Shown: positions 9,390 through 18,926, counted from the first letter of the stretch. The stretch: DNA of 64,000 nucleotides from QZLE01 sp033852135 (GCA_033852135.1 JAWSVB010000009.1:1-64000); one strand, 5' to 3'. Notes: generated by a model not told the origin, from the sequence alone. Made by a program: numbers and translations.

Positions 9390-10985
9390 TTGATTTCGAC
9401 AGCTAATATCACAATGCAGTTTGGCGATAAGCCATTATTTGAAAATATTTCGGTAAAATTCGGTGGCGGAAAACGCTACGGCCTGATTGGCGCAAATGGA
9501 TGTGGAAAATCAACGCTAATGAAGATTCTAGGTGGAGAGCTAGAACAGTCTGCAGGAACAGTCTCATTAGACCCGAATGAACGTATGGCAAAACTAGGTC
9601 AGGACCAGTTTGCCTATGAAGAATATTCCGTAATAGATACAGTAATTATGGGTCATAAAGAGCTTTGGGAAGTTAAAGCCGAGCGTGACCGTATTTACTC
9701 GTTACCAGAGATGTCAGATGAAGATGGTATCCGCGTAGCAGACCTTGAAGGTGAATTCGCCGAGATGGACGGATACACCGCTGAATCACGTGCAGGTGAT
9801 CTATTAATGGGTCTTGGTATCCCAGTAGAGCAACACTTTGGGTTAATGAGTGAAGTTGCTCCAGGTCTTAAAGTTCGAGTGTTGCTAGCTCAGGTGCTAT
9901 TTGCAGATCCTGATATCATGCTTCTCGATGAGCCAACCAATAACTTGGATATTCACACTATTCGCTGGCTGGAAGATATCCTTATGCAGCGCAATAGCAC
10001 CATGATAATCATCTCGCATGACCGTCACTTCCTTAATAGTGTTTGTACCCATATGGCAGATTTGGATTACGGTGAGCTAAGAATGTTTACTGGTAACTAT
10101 GATGAATACATGACAGCAGCTGAGTTAGCTCGTGAGCAATTGCAAAATGAAAATGCTAAGAAAAAAGCACAGATAACAGAGCTACAAGCTTTTGTAAGTC
10201 GATTCTCTGCTAATGCATCAAAGGCGAAGCAGGCTACTTCACGTCAGAAACAGCTGGATAAGATTCAGCTACAAGCAGTGAAAGTATCAAGTCGTAAAAG
10301 CCCATATATCCGTTTTGACCAAGAGAAAAAGCTCTACAGAAATGCGCTAGAAGTTGAGAACCTAAAGCAAGGCTACGCTGAAAACATAGTTATTAATGGC
10401 GTAAACCTAATGGTTGAAGTGGGTGAGCGCATCGCTATTATTGGTAAAAACGGTATTGGAAAATCTACGCTACTAAATACCCTTGCAGGGACTATGGACC
10501 CAATGCAAGGGGAAGTTAAGTGGTCTGAGAATAGTAACATCGGTTTTTATGCTCAGGACCATAGTGCAGATTTCGAAGAAGATATGACCCTGATGGAGTG
10601 GATGGGGCAGTGGAGACGAGAAGATGACGATGAGCAGTCACTGCGCGGAATCCTTGGGCGTATGCTGTTCTCGCAAAACGAAACCAGTAAATCAGTAAAA
10701 GTACTCTCAGGTGGTGAGCAGGGGCGTATGCTGTTTGGTAAGATGATAATGCAACGTCCAAATATTCTTCTTATGGATGAGCCAACCAACCACATGGATA
10801 TGGAGACTATTGAGTCCCTTAACCTAGCGTTAGAAAACTTCGAAGGTACATTGCTATTTGTATCGCATGACCGTCAATTCGTATCCTCGATTGCTACACG
10901 TATTATTGAGATTACTGAAGATGGCGTTGAAGATTTTCATGGTTCATATGATGAATATCTATCTAAGCAAGGGCTTGCTGCTTAA
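9390..10985 (+). CDS. ybiT: ABC-F family ATPase YbiT
   Basis: 531 aa with two ABC domains and the ABC-F linker (about residues 235-320). Walker A motifs GANGCGKST and GKNGIGKST, and Walker B/D-loop motifs LLDEPTNNLD and LMDEPTNHMD, are intact. The first signature is degenerate (EVAPGLKVRVL), as in Escherichia coli YbiT, while the second is LSGGEQGRMLFGK, which separates it from EttA, Uup and YheS. ABC-F proteins act on the ribosome E site. The start is TTG 9390 (TTGATTTCGACAGC), with GGAAATAAAA upstream, because the protein then begins like YbiT (MISTANITMQFG). Confidence 0.93.
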   Translation: MISTANITMQFGDKPLFENISVKFGGGKRYGLIGANGCGKSTLMKILGGELEQSAGTVSLDPNERMAKLGQDQFAYEEYSVIDTVIMGHKELWEVKAERDRIYSLPEMSDEDGIRVADLEGEFAEMDGYTAESRAGDLLMGLGIPVEQHFGLMSEVAPGLKVRVLLAQVLFADPDIMLLDEPTNNLDIHTIRWLEDILMQRNSTMIIISHDRHFLNSVCTHMADLDYGELRMFTGNYDEYMTAAELAREQLQNENAKKKAQITELQAFVSRFSANASKAKQATSRQKQLDKIQLQAVKVSSRKSPYIRFDQEKKLYRNALEVENLKQGYAENIVINGVNLMVEVGERIAIIGKNGIGKSTLLNTLAGTMDPMQGEVKWSENSNIGFYAQDHSADFEEDMTLMEWMGQWRREDDDEQSLRGILGRMLFSQNETSKSVKVLSGGEQGRMLFGKMIMQRPNILLMDEPTNHMDMETIESLNLALENFEGTLLFVSHDRQFVSSIATRIIEITEDGVEDFHGSYDEYLSKQGLAA

Positions 10986-11028
10986 AATAATTTAGGCAGC
11001 CAATATACTTGCTAGTAAGGGAAATAGA

Positions 11029-11523
11029 ATGGAAGAGAACAAAGAAAAAAAAGCGAAACCAGCTAAAGAGCAAAAAAAGAAAAGAGAGACAAAGAGCAAA
11101 GGTTTCGATTTTTCTAAAAAGAACAAAGTATCTGTATGGGTATCGCAGACCCCATATGCAGATATTCCAGATGAATACTTTGAAGAAGAGTTTAGCAACA
11201 ACAATAAACACGCTAAAAACACCTGGTCAAAGAATTTTAGGCTGAATTACTTTCTGCCAGATAATATGGAAACCAACGGTGCTGAAGAGGGGACCGTTGC
11301 CATTATGCGTGCTGCAGGTGAATGTTCATTCTCAGCATCGTATATGCCAGCATTAATGAGTAAGGCTAAAAAGAAAAAGATCGAGCAAATAACTTGGATT
11401 GTATTGCTGTTTGAGTGTGAATACAGTGTAAAACAATCAAGTGTTGGTAAAGATGAGTATCTGACATTCTTGGGTGCTTTTGAATACGACGATAGTGCGG
11501 AAAATCACTATAGAGGAAAGTAA
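11029..11523 (+). CDS. Imm22-like immunity family protein
   Basis: 164 aa. The first 35 residues are a Lys/Glu-rich tail. The remaining domain (KVSVWVSQTPYADIPDEYFE, then FRLNYFLPD.METN, SASYMPAL and ITWIVLLFECEY ending in FLGAFEYDD) fits the Immunity protein 22 pattern, a family found beside polymorphic toxins and also as stand-alone genes. No toxin gene is adjacent; the neighbours are ybiT and fusA. The assignment rests on pattern only. It is followed by a strong terminator. Confidence 0.5.
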   Translation: MEENKEKKAKPAKEQKKKRETKSKGFDFSKKNKVSVWVSQTPYADIPDEYFEEEFSNNNKHAKNTWSKNFRLNYFLPDNMETNGAEEGTVAIMRAAGECSFSASYMPALMSKAKKKKIEQITWIVLLFECEYSVKQSSVGKDEYLTFLGAFEYDDSAENHYRGK

Positions 11524-11544
11524 CTCTTTTAGTTTTCTGCTACT

Positions 11545-11572
11545 AAAAGCCACTTAGAGATAAGTGGCTTTT
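11545..11572 (+). terminator. Rho-independent terminator
   Basis: Perfect 12-bp stem (AAAAGCCACTTA and its complement) with a GAGA loop and a T-tract, 22 bases after the 11523 stop. The matching A-tract on the left makes it potentially bidirectional. Confidence 0.85.
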
Positions 11573-11887
11573 AAGTTTCTACCATAAGACTTCCCCTACG
11601 ATAACTGCACCATAAAAAATAAGTATCACTAATATACTCATTAACAACATATTTTTTAGCATTTTTGTAAATGAATGCAGCTACTAAATGCTTAATATTT
11701 TTGATTTAGAAAAATTGCTAAAATCAGCCAAAGTTTTATGCTTTTAAAACAATGAATTACAGAGTGATATTCTGCTTATTTTTAAATGAACAGATTTCTT
11801 ATAAATATGCACCTAAAAATTTTTTAAAATGCAGCAAAATAATGTATCCTATGGCGCTATTTTAGACCTAACTGATTGAGTAGAAAA
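11573..11887 (+). other. AT-rich leader region of the EF-G gene
   Basis: About 315 bases without a gene, very AT-rich, between the terminator and the EF-G start. It must hold the EF-G promoter, since the gene is isolated, but I could not pick out one convincing -35/-10 pair. No hairpin resembling a known riboswitch was seen. Confidence 0.4.
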
Positions 11888-13975
11888 ATGACTGATTTAA
11901 CCAAATATAGAAATATTGGTATTTTTGCGCACGTTGATGCTGGTAAAACTACCACTACAGAAAGAATTTTGAAGCTAACCGGTAAAATTCATAAAACTGG
12001 TGAAGTACATGATGGCGCTGCTACAACAGACTTCATGGACCAAGAACAAGAGCGTGGTATTACTATTCAGTCAGCTGCTACCACATGTTTTTGGGATGAC
12101 CACCGTCTAAATATCATCGATACTCCTGGACACGTTGACTTCACAGTTGAAGTATATCGCTCACTTAAAGTACTAGATGGCGGTGTTGGCGTATTCTGTG
12201 GTTCTGGTGGTGTTGAACCTCAATCAGAAACAAACTGGCGTTATGCGAATGATTCAGAAGTTGCTCGTATCATCTTCGTAAACAAGCTAGACCGCGTTGG
12301 TGCAGATTTCCTAAAAGTTGTTGGTCAAGTTGAAAAAGTACTAGGTGCTAACCCACTAGTAATGACACTTCCAATCGGTCGTGAAGATGAATTCGTTGGT
12401 CTAGTTGACCTTCTAACTCGCCAAGCATTCGTATGGGATGACACAGGTCTTCCAGAAAACTACGAAATCAAAGAAATTCCAGCTGACATGGTTGACCAAG
12501 TTGAAGAATACCGTGAGAAGATGATCGAGACTGCTGTAGAGCAAGACGACGACATCATGATGGCTTACATGGATGGTGAAGAAGTTTCTCTAGACGATAT
12601 CAAAAAATGTATCCGTAAAGGTACAATCAACCTTGATTTCTTCCCAACCTACTGTGGTTCAGCATTCAAAAACAAAGGTGTTCAACTAGTACTTGACGCT
12701 GTTGTTGATTACCTTCCTTGCCCAACTGACGTTAAGCCTCAGCCAATCGTTAATGAAGAGGGTGAAGAAACTGATAGAGTTGCAACTGTTGCAGCAGATG
12801 GCGAGACACTAAAAGCTCTTGCATTTAAAATTATGGATGACCGTTTCGGTGCTCTTACATTCGTTCGTATCTACTCAGGTGTGCTTGAAAAAGGTATGAC
12901 TATCCTGAATTCATTCACAGGTAAAACTGAGCGTATCGGCCGTATGGTAGAGATGCACGCAGATGACCGTAATGAAATCAGCAGAGCAGAAGCTGGCGAC
13001 ATTATCGCAATCGTAGGTATGAAAAACGTACAAACAGGTCATACTCTTTGTGATCCTAAAGATCCTATCACTCTAGAGCCAATGGTATTCCCAGAGCCTG
13101 TAATCTCGATTGCAGTATCTCCAAAAGATAAAGCTGGTTCAGAAAAAATGGGTATCGCGATTGGTAAGCTGGTTGCAGAAGATCCTACATTCTGTGTTGA
13201 AACAGATGAAGATTCAGGTGAAACAATTCTAAAAGGTATGGGTGAGCTTCACCTAGATATCAAAATTGATATCCTAAACCGTACATACGGCATCGACCTT
13301 GACGTTGGTAAGCCACAGGTAGCATACCGTGAAACAATCACTCAAGAGATTGAAGATAGCTACACACATAAGAAGCAGTCTGGTGGTTCTGGTCAGTTTG
13401 GTAAAATCGACTACCGTATCAAACCAGGTGAGCCTGGTTCAGGCTTTAAATTCAGCTCTGTAGTTGTTGGTGGTAACGTACCTAAAGAGTTCTTCCCTGC
13501 TATTGAAAAAGGCTTCAAAGGGATGATGGACGAAGGTGTACTTGCTGGCTTCCCAGTACTTGACCTTGAAATTGAACTATTTGATGGTGGTTTCCACGCA
13601 GTTGACTCCTCAGCAGTAGCGTTTGAAATCGCAGCTAAAGGTGCTTTCCGTCAATCAATTCCAAAGGCTGGTCCTCAGTTAATTGAGCCAATCATGAAAG
13701 TTGACGTTTTCACTCCAGACGATCACGTTGGTGATGTAATTGGTGACCTTAACCGTCGTCGTGGCATGATTAAAGACCAAGAAACAGCTAGCTCAGGCGT
13801 ACGTATTAAAGCTGACGTACCTCTAGCAGAGATGTTTGGTTACATCGGTTCACTACGTACAATGACATCAGGTCGTGGTCAATTCTCAATGGAATTCTCA
13901 CACTACCTACCATGTCCAAATTCAGTAGCTGAAGAAGTAATCGAAGCTGAAAAAGCGAAGAAAGCTGCTAAGTAA
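11888..13975 (+). CDS. fusA: Elongation factor G, FusA2-type paralogue
   Basis: 695 aa translational GTPase catalysing ribosomal translocation. G motifs are intact: AHVDAGKTTTTERIL, GITIQSAATT (switch I), DTPGHVDF and NKLDR. All five EF-G domains are present. It is the version found alone in Vibrio/Shewanella relatives (LKLTGKIHKTGEVHDGAA...), not in an rpsL-rpsG-fusA-tuf operon, so a canonical fusA probably exists elsewhere. ATG 11888 is preferred to the upstream TTG at 11876 because MTDLTKYRN is the usual family start. Codon use is visibly biased to a small set of codons compared with neighbours, typical of a highly expressed gene. Confidence 0.92.
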   Translation: MTDLTKYRNIGIFAHVDAGKTTTTERILKLTGKIHKTGEVHDGAATTDFMDQEQERGITIQSAATTCFWDDHRLNIIDTPGHVDFTVEVYRSLKVLDGGVGVFCGSGGVEPQSETNWRYANDSEVARIIFVNKLDRVGADFLKVVGQVEKVLGANPLVMTLPIGREDEFVGLVDLLTRQAFVWDDTGLPENYEIKEIPADMVDQVEEYREKMIETAVEQDDDIMMAYMDGEEVSLDDIKKCIRKGTINLDFFPTYCGSAFKNKGVQLVLDAVVDYLPCPTDVKPQPIVNEEGEETDRVATVAADGETLKALAFKIMDDRFGALTFVRIYSGVLEKGMTILNSFTGKTERIGRMVEMHADDRNEISRAEAGDIIAIVGMKNVQTGHTLCDPKDPITLEPMVFPEPVISIAVSPKDKAGSEKMGIAIGKLVAEDPTFCVETDEDSGETILKGMGELHLDIKIDILNRTYGIDLDVGKPQVAYRETITQEIEDSYTHKKQSGGSGQFGKIDYRIKPGEPGSGFKFSSVVVGGNVPKEFFPAIEKGFKGMMDEGVLAGFPVLDLEIELFDGGFHAVDSSAVAFEIAAKGAFRQSIPKAGPQLIEPIMKVDVFTPDDHVGDVIGDLNRRRGMIKDQETASSGVRIKADVPLAEMFGYIGSLRTMTSGRGQFSMEFSHYLPCPNSVAEEVIEAEKAKKAAK

Positions 13976-14001
13976 TATCACTTAGAAAGCCGACTTTCAA
14001 A

Positions 14002-14038
14002 ATACCCCGTTGATGCAAATCACCGGGGTATTTTTTTG
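14002..14038 (+). terminator. Rho-independent terminator of EF-G gene
   Basis: GC-rich stem ATACCCCG with its complement CGGGGTAT, followed by a run of seven T, 27 bases after the EF-G stop. Confidence 0.9.
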
Positions 14039-14259
14039 TTTAAATTATTTAGACACAGATTTAATACCCTAAAAAGGGGGGCAGAGATATGGGAAAAAGT
14101 TTATGATGGTTGTGAAGGTAACTGTGAACTTATAAAACTCTCCACATAAAACTTTCTAACCGCCTGCAAGATTTACAGCAAAAAAGGTGAAGTGATCTTT
14201 ATGTATTGCAAAATTTATTCGAGGCTGGGTAGTATTTTTAATAATTTAAAGTGCAGAAA

Positions 14260-14673
14260 CTAATAATCAACTTTTCCCCTTAATGACTTATTTCTACCGT
14301 GCTTAACCTTTTTATCCATACGGCGTTGTTGCGAGCCGTAGGTTGCCTTGGTTGGCCTACGTTTTTTTACCACAACTGCAGATGCAAGAATCAACTCCTT
14401 TAATCGCTCCAAAGCATCTTCTTTATTTTGTTCCTGAGTGCGAAATTTTTGTGCTTTGATAACAATTACGCCATCTTTAGTTATGCGGGAGTCAGATAAT
14501 TTTAAAAGACGCTCTTTATAGAAAGGTGGCAGGGTAGAGCGCTTAATATCAAAGCGTAGGTGAACAGCACTGGATACCTTATTAACATTCTGTCCACCAG
14601 CACCTTGCGCGCGGATAGCACTGATTTCAATCTCCCAGTCAGCTAATTCAACAGTGTTTGATATGGTAAGCAT
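14260..14673 (-). CDS. arfB: Alternative ribosome-rescue factor ArfB (YaeJ)
   Basis: 137 aa peptidyl-tRNA hydrolase that frees stalled ribosomes lacking a stop codon. The release-factor GGQ motif sits in IRAQGAGGQNVNKVSSAVHL, and the length and basic C-terminal tail (KKVKHGRNKSLRGK), which enters the empty mRNA channel, match ArfB and not a full release factor. The gene stands alone, convergent with EF-G. The region 14039-14259 between them shows no gene. Confidence 0.94.
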   Translation of the reverse strand: MLTISNTVELADWEIEISAIRAQGAGGQNVNKVSSAVHLRFDIKRSTLPPFYKERLLKLSDSRITKDGVIVIKAQKFRTQEQNKEDALERLKELILASAVVVKKRRPTKATYGSQQRRMDKKVKHGRNKSLRGKVDY

Positions 14674-14734
14674 AGCGATATATTTTGTTTAAGATTTTGT
14701 ATTATAGAGCAGCTGGAAATTTCTTGGTATAAAA

Positions 14735-14759
14735 AAACGCCTGACAGAATCAGGCGTTT
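14735..14759 (-). terminator. Rho-independent terminator of the KamA gene
   Basis: Stem AAACGCCTGA / TCAGGCGTTT with a five-base loop. On the minus strand it is followed by a T-tract (seven A on the plus strand at 14731-14737), which places it about 65 bases downstream of the KamA-family gene. Confidence 0.8.
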
Positions 14760-14825
14760 ATAAGCATCATCTATTTTTCTTACGTTACCTGCATATTGGC
14801 AAGATAGAAATGGTGTACAAAGGAG

Positions 14826-15995
14826 TTAAATCTGCACCTGTTCCATATCATCCAGCCAACCAGCGGTATCGGTTAACTGCATAACCATCATACGGCTAGT
14901 ATCTTCTACTTTCTCAGCTTCAGAGTGCAACTGCTTCAGAATCAATTTGTCATCGATGCGACCACAGATTTCAATCTTACCAATCTCGTGCCCCATGATG
15001 AATTTGAATCTTTTAGCATAGCCGTCGAGTTTTTGTTTCGCCGTATCTACAATATCTAAGCCGCGCTTTAAATATATTTGGAAGTGCTGCCTAACTCGAG
15101 AAACCGGCATACATTGATACAGGTAGTAAGGGTTGATTCCAACTCGTACCAGACCATTCATTAAATCCTCGATCCCCTTAATGCTATCGTTAACGCCATT
15201 CAAAAACACAGCTTGATTATTAACCGTGATTCCAGCTTCCCTGATTCTTAGAATGGCTTTTCGAGCAACGTCGGTAATCTCATTCGCATGGTTAAAATGG
15301 GTAGGGATATAAAGAGTTTTCTTCTTATTAAACTCCTTAAGATAATCCATTAACTCATCATCGAAAAAACGCATAGGGTAGACAACTGGAGCTCTGGTGC
15401 CGATGCGAACATAGTTAACATGCTCGATATCAGCTAATCCATTCAACATCTCTTTCAATAGAGAGGTCTCTATTAGGAAAGGGTCACCACCAGAGATAAC
15501 CACATTGGTAATCTCTTTGTGCTCACGAATATATTGAATAGCATTCTGGAAGTTCTCGACAGTTTTGTCGTTCGGCAACCCAACCAGCCTTTTTCTAAAG
15601 CAGTGGCGGCAGTACATAGAGCAATATTCAGTAGCTACAACTAAGGCAGAATAAGGGTACTTATGTAGAATACCATTGCCTTTATTGTGTTTATCATCAC
15701 CATATGGGTCTTGAGTTGTTTCACCCATATTACCGGCAACAACCAACTCATCTTCAGTCGGAATTGCTAATTTTCTAATGGGATCGTTAGGGGAATTTGG
15801 GTCTATTAGGCTTAGATAGTAGCGGGGTATGTTCATCGGATGGTGGTCAACAACTTGTTCAAGTTTGGCTTCTTCATCCGGGGTTAAATCAATGTAATTT
15901 TTTAATCCTTCAATCGAATCAATATTGTTCTTTAATTCTTCTTTCCAGTTAGTATTACTCCAATCGGTGTCTCTTAATTCCTTTAGGGAAGACAA
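14826..15995 (-). CDS. KamA-family radical SAM protein (389 aa)
   Basis: Related to lysine 2,3-aminomutase. The radical SAM [4Fe-4S] ligands C125, C129 and C132 are in TEYCSMYCRHCFRKRLVG, and the segments NVVISGGDPFL and YLYQCMPVSRVRQHF follow the family pattern. The PGGGGK motif that holds the PLP lysine in clostridial lysine aminomutase is not present; a GHEIGKIEI segment near the C-terminus occupies about that place and retains a Lys. It is longer than EpmB (about 340 aa), so the substrate may be something other than lysine or EF-P. It is monocistronic with its own terminator. Confidence 0.8.
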   Translation of the reverse strand: MSSLKELRDTDWSNTNWKEELKNNIDSIEGLKNYIDLTPDEEAKLEQVVDHHPMNIPRYYLSLIDPNSPNDPIRKLAIPTEDELVVAGNMGETTQDPYGDDKHNKGNGILHKYPYSALVVATEYCSMYCRHCFRKRLVGLPNDKTVENFQNAIQYIREHKEITNVVISGGDPFLIETSLLKEMLNGLADIEHVNYVRIGTRAPVVYPMRFFDDELMDYLKEFNKKKTLYIPTHFNHANEITDVARKAILRIREAGITVNNQAVFLNGVNDSIKGIEDLMNGLVRVGINPYYLYQCMPVSRVRQHFQIYLKRGLDIVDTAKQKLDGYAKRFKFIMGHEIGKIEICGRIDDKLILKQLHSEAEKVEDTSRMMVMQLTDTAGWLDDMEQVQI

Positions 15996-16115
15996 AATTT
16001 ATCCTGTTTGTGGTGAAATGTATTACCACCATAACATGTATTGGTGACACAATGCAAAAGCAGCAGATTATAAGATCTTGTTAAAATAGAAATTTTTTTA
16101 TCGTATACTTTATTT

Positions 16116-17165
16116 ATGGACAAAGAAATTATAGCTACACAGCTAATACCTATACAGATAGAACCTCAAGTTCAAACTCTTATTGATATAATTCGTGATG
16201 AAATTGAAAAAGGTAAAGAGCGCGCCTATCTTGCGATGGAGCAAGAGAAGAGGCTGAGTTACTGGAATATAGGTAAGCATATAAAAGAGCATTTACTGCA
16301 GAATGCCGATAGAGCCGACTATGGTGATAATCTCATCATTCAATTGGCAACTGAGTTGGATTTAGCTAAGACTCTTTTATATGATAGTGTGCAGTTTTAT
16401 GAAGAATATTCAAACATTTTCCACGCGCATGGAAAATTGACATGGTCGCATATTCGAGTGTTGCTTCGAGTGCCGGAAAAGCTGGCCAGGCAAGCATTTG
16501 AGTCCAAAATAGTTAATGAAAAGCTAAGTGTTAGCGAATTAAAAAAACTCCTTAAAAACAATAAAAACTCAGCAAAACAGCTAGAAAAACCAACTATAAA
16601 AACAACTCGCGGCCAGCCATTTACTTATCGCCTAAGAAAGAAAAGGGGAAGAGATATGGTCGACTTAGGGTTTAGTATCTTCATCGAAAGTCCACACCAA
16701 ACCTCAAACCAAAGCCCAGACACCAAAAAACCAGGGCGTCCAGCTAAAGATGTAATACAGGTAGCAAAAGGTAAGCAAGAATACCGATTTACCAATATGG
16801 ACAAAGGTGTTGTTCCGTATTACACCTACAAGGCTTATCTGTTAGAGGTTATCGATGGAGATACCATATGGGTAGATATAGATTTAGGCTTTAACACCTG
16901 GACCATGCAAAAGTTAAGGCTGCGGGGAATCAACGCCAAAGCACTAGAAACCGCAGAAGGACAGAGCGCTAAAGACTATATCGAGGCGTGTTTAAATCAG
17001 TGTAAGTTCATAGCGATAAAAACCTATTATCGAGATAAGTTTACTCGCTATCTGGCAGATGTGTTTTTTATTAAAAGAGAGACTGATTTGACTAAGATTG
17101 TCGAGGAAGGGGTATTTCTCAATCAAGAACTGCTAGATAAAAATCTAGCAGTTAAGTATATCTAG
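16116..17165 (+). CDS. DUF1016 N-terminal domain fused to thermonuclease-like domain
   Basis: 349 aa. Residues about 20-165 match the DUF1016 N-terminal domain (YWNIGKHIKEHLL, DYGDNLIIQLA, WSHIRVLLRVP), often linked to restriction/nuclease functions. A basic, Pro-rich linker follows. Residues 238-349 resemble staphylococcal nuclease (EVIDGDTIWVDIDLGF, KLRLRGINAKALET, RDKFTRYLADVF). Arg equivalents at about 270 and 311 remain, but the usual catalytic Glu appears to be Ala276 and the Asp is Asn, so nuclease activity may be lost. It is probably a stand-alone accessory gene. Confidence 0.75.
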   Translation: MDKEIIATQLIPIQIEPQVQTLIDIIRDEIEKGKERAYLAMEQEKRLSYWNIGKHIKEHLLQNADRADYGDNLIIQLATELDLAKTLLYDSVQFYEEYSNIFHAHGKLTWSHIRVLLRVPEKLARQAFESKIVNEKLSVSELKKLLKNNKNSAKQLEKPTIKTTRGQPFTYRLRKKRGRDMVDLGFSIFIESPHQTSNQSPDTKKPGRPAKDVIQVAKGKQEYRFTNMDKGVVPYYTYKAYLLEVIDGDTIWVDIDLGFNTWTMQKLRLRGINAKALETAEGQSAKDYIEACLNQCKFIAIKTYYRDKFTRYLADVFFIKRETDLTKIVEEGVFLNQELLDKNLAVKYI

Positions 17166-17171
17166 CCCGTA

Positions 17172-17708
17172 TTAGGCTTTAGTAGTAAAGCCGGAAGAAG
17201 CCTTATCTACCCCTGCAAAAAATAGAGAGTGTTTTATGTATGCACTTGATGCTTTTTTATAAAGATCTTGGGCTTCTGTTGGGTTAGTTGGGCCACTTGA
17301 CTCTTGAGAGTTGTTAATTTGTTTAGTTGTTTCAACATAAGTTTCAGCCATTTTTTTTTGGCTATTTACTGTTGCTAAATTACTGATATCACTCGAATCA
17401 ATATCACTATTATTTAATGCATAAAGAGTTAGAGGTGATGCGCCACTGTTAATATTGGAAACATCTTTAAGCATATTAATTTGCGTATGCCTAACATAGC
17501 TATTCACAGCTTGCTCACGACCAATTTCAACGCTTCCACTTTTGTTTGGAGTTGTTACAGCAACTGTAGCTTTATTATCAGACTTATCGCCAGTTTTAAC
17601 GTTATTTTCATTTGGAGTAATTGCAATATTTACACCACTGGTTTTATTAGTAGTGCTAGCAATATTACTTGTTCTAAGAGCTGAATTAATACTATTAACT
17701 TGCATCAT
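17172..17708 (-). CDS. Hypothetical Ser/Thr/Asn-rich protein (178 aa)
   Basis: No family recognised. There is no signal peptide or membrane segment. It is rich in Ser, Thr, Asn and Lys, with a disordered first 75 residues and a more helical second half (EAQDLYKKASSAYIKHSLFF). It is convergent with the DUF1016 fusion (six bases between stops). The composition recalls short flagellar or surface-associated proteins, but nothing decides this. Confidence 0.55.
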   Translation of the reverse strand: MMQVNSINSALRTSNIASTTNKTSGVNIAITPNENNVKTGDKSDNKATVAVTTPNKSGSVEIGREQAVNSYVRHTQINMLKDVSNINSGASPLTLYALNNSDIDSSDISNLATVNSQKKMAETYVETTKQINNSQESSGPTNPTEAQDLYKKASSAYIKHSLFFAGVDKASSGFTTKA

Positions 17709-17864
17709 ATTTCACCCAAAAGAGCTGCAATCATCAATTCTTATAAATCTAACACTTTTTTTAAGATATTACTGTGATTTAAAAACCATTTTAAGTTATT
17801 TGGTTTATCGAAAAACAAACCTTCTGTAAGATTCGTAATTCAAAATTAAATAACGGAGTATTTG

Positions 17865-18827
17865 ATGAAGATTTCCCTCGTTAAAGAAAATGATTCAAGC
17901 TCATATCCTATCATCTCAATAGATGGCGATTGCTGGTATCGTGTGAATGATTTATCACAAGATCTATCTTTAACCGGAATAGTAGATGTTTTGGCATATG
18001 ACAAAGCCAATCCAGGTATCCTGTCGGAAAAGATAAACGCAAATAAAAGCAATTTAACTTGTGTAGATATCTCAGCGGTAGAGCGTGTAATGCCATTCCA
18101 ACCACTTTCATACAGAGACTTCATGCTGTATGAAAAACACTGCATTAATGCTACTCGAGGTGCAATAAAAAAGTACCTGCCCAAAAAATTAACGATAATA
18201 AATTTCTATGAAAAGATAACTGGCAAGATATTCCCCAAATTAAAACCCAAAGCACTGTGGTATGAATACCCAATTTTTTACCTCGGCAATCATTTGAATT
18301 TTATAACCAATGGCGCAGCTGTCGAGATACCATCTTACACGCGTGAATTGGACTACGAGTTAGAGCTTGGAGTTGTGCTTTGTGCGCCACTAAAAAATGC
18401 CACGGCAGAAGAGGCCGAAAAAGCTATTGGCGGATTTGTAGTCTTTAATGACTTTTCTGCACGTGATGTGCAGATGAAAGAGATGAACAGCGGCTTTGGA
18501 CCAATGAAGGCAAAAAACTTCGCCAACTCAATCTCTAATATCGTAGTGTCAGCGGATGAGATACTCCCAGTTATCGACAAGTTAAAAGTAAGCGTCTCTA
18601 TTAATGGTAAAAAGATTGCAGAGAATGATATGGAAGGAATGCATTATTCACTGCCAGAGGCAATAGCATATGCATCATGGGAAGAACAGCTCCATGCAGG
18701 GGAATTCTTCGCTACCGGAACAGTGCCTGGTTGCTGTGGGCTAGAGAATGGACATCTTCTTAATAGTGGTGATTCTATTAAGTTAGAGATTGAAGGGGTG
18801 GGTACGTTGGAGAATTTGGTTAAGTGA
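17865..18827 (+). CDS. Fumarylacetoacetate hydrolase (FAH) family protein
   Basis: 320 aa. The FAH-fold C-terminal domain shows ELDYELELGVVL with the two metal-binding Glu, then FNDFSARDVQMKEM with the metal-binding Asp, and the closing GTVPGCCGLENG and GDSIKLEIEGVG motifs. These enzymes hydrolyse or decarboxylate beta-keto acid substrates; the substrate here is unknown. No tyrosine-degradation genes are adjacent. ATG 17865, after GGAG, is preferred to TTG 17862. Confidence 0.87.
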   Translation: MKISLVKENDSSSYPIISIDGDCWYRVNDLSQDLSLTGIVDVLAYDKANPGILSEKINANKSNLTCVDISAVERVMPFQPLSYRDFMLYEKHCINATRGAIKKYLPKKLTIINFYEKITGKIFPKLKPKALWYEYPIFYLGNHLNFITNGAAVEIPSYTRELDYELELGVVLCAPLKNATAEEAEKAIGGFVVFNDFSARDVQMKEMNSGFGPMKAKNFANSISNIVVSADEILPVIDKLKVSVSINGKKIAENDMEGMHYSLPEAIAYASWEEQLHAGEFFATGTVPGCCGLENGHLLNSGDSIKLEIEGVGTLENLVK

Positions 18828-18871
18828 TTTTATATCGGTATGGGAATATAGGTGGACGTCATTTATTGAAA

Positions 18872-18909
18872 GTTCACAATATGTGAACTATAGTACACAT
18901 AATGTGAAC
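18872..18909 (+). promoter_or_regulatory. Twin palindromic operator upstream of MNT/HEPN genes
   Basis: Two 17-base near-palindromes: GTTCACAATATGTGAAC at 18872-18888 (perfect GTTCACA/TGTGAAC arms) and GTACACATAATGTGAAC at 18893-18909. Their centres are 21 bases apart, two turns of DNA, so dimers would bind the same face. They lie 17 bases before the winged-helix/nucleotidyltransferase start, which fits autoregulation by that protein. Confidence 0.7.
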
Positions 18910-18926
18910 TTGAAATAAAGATTAAA

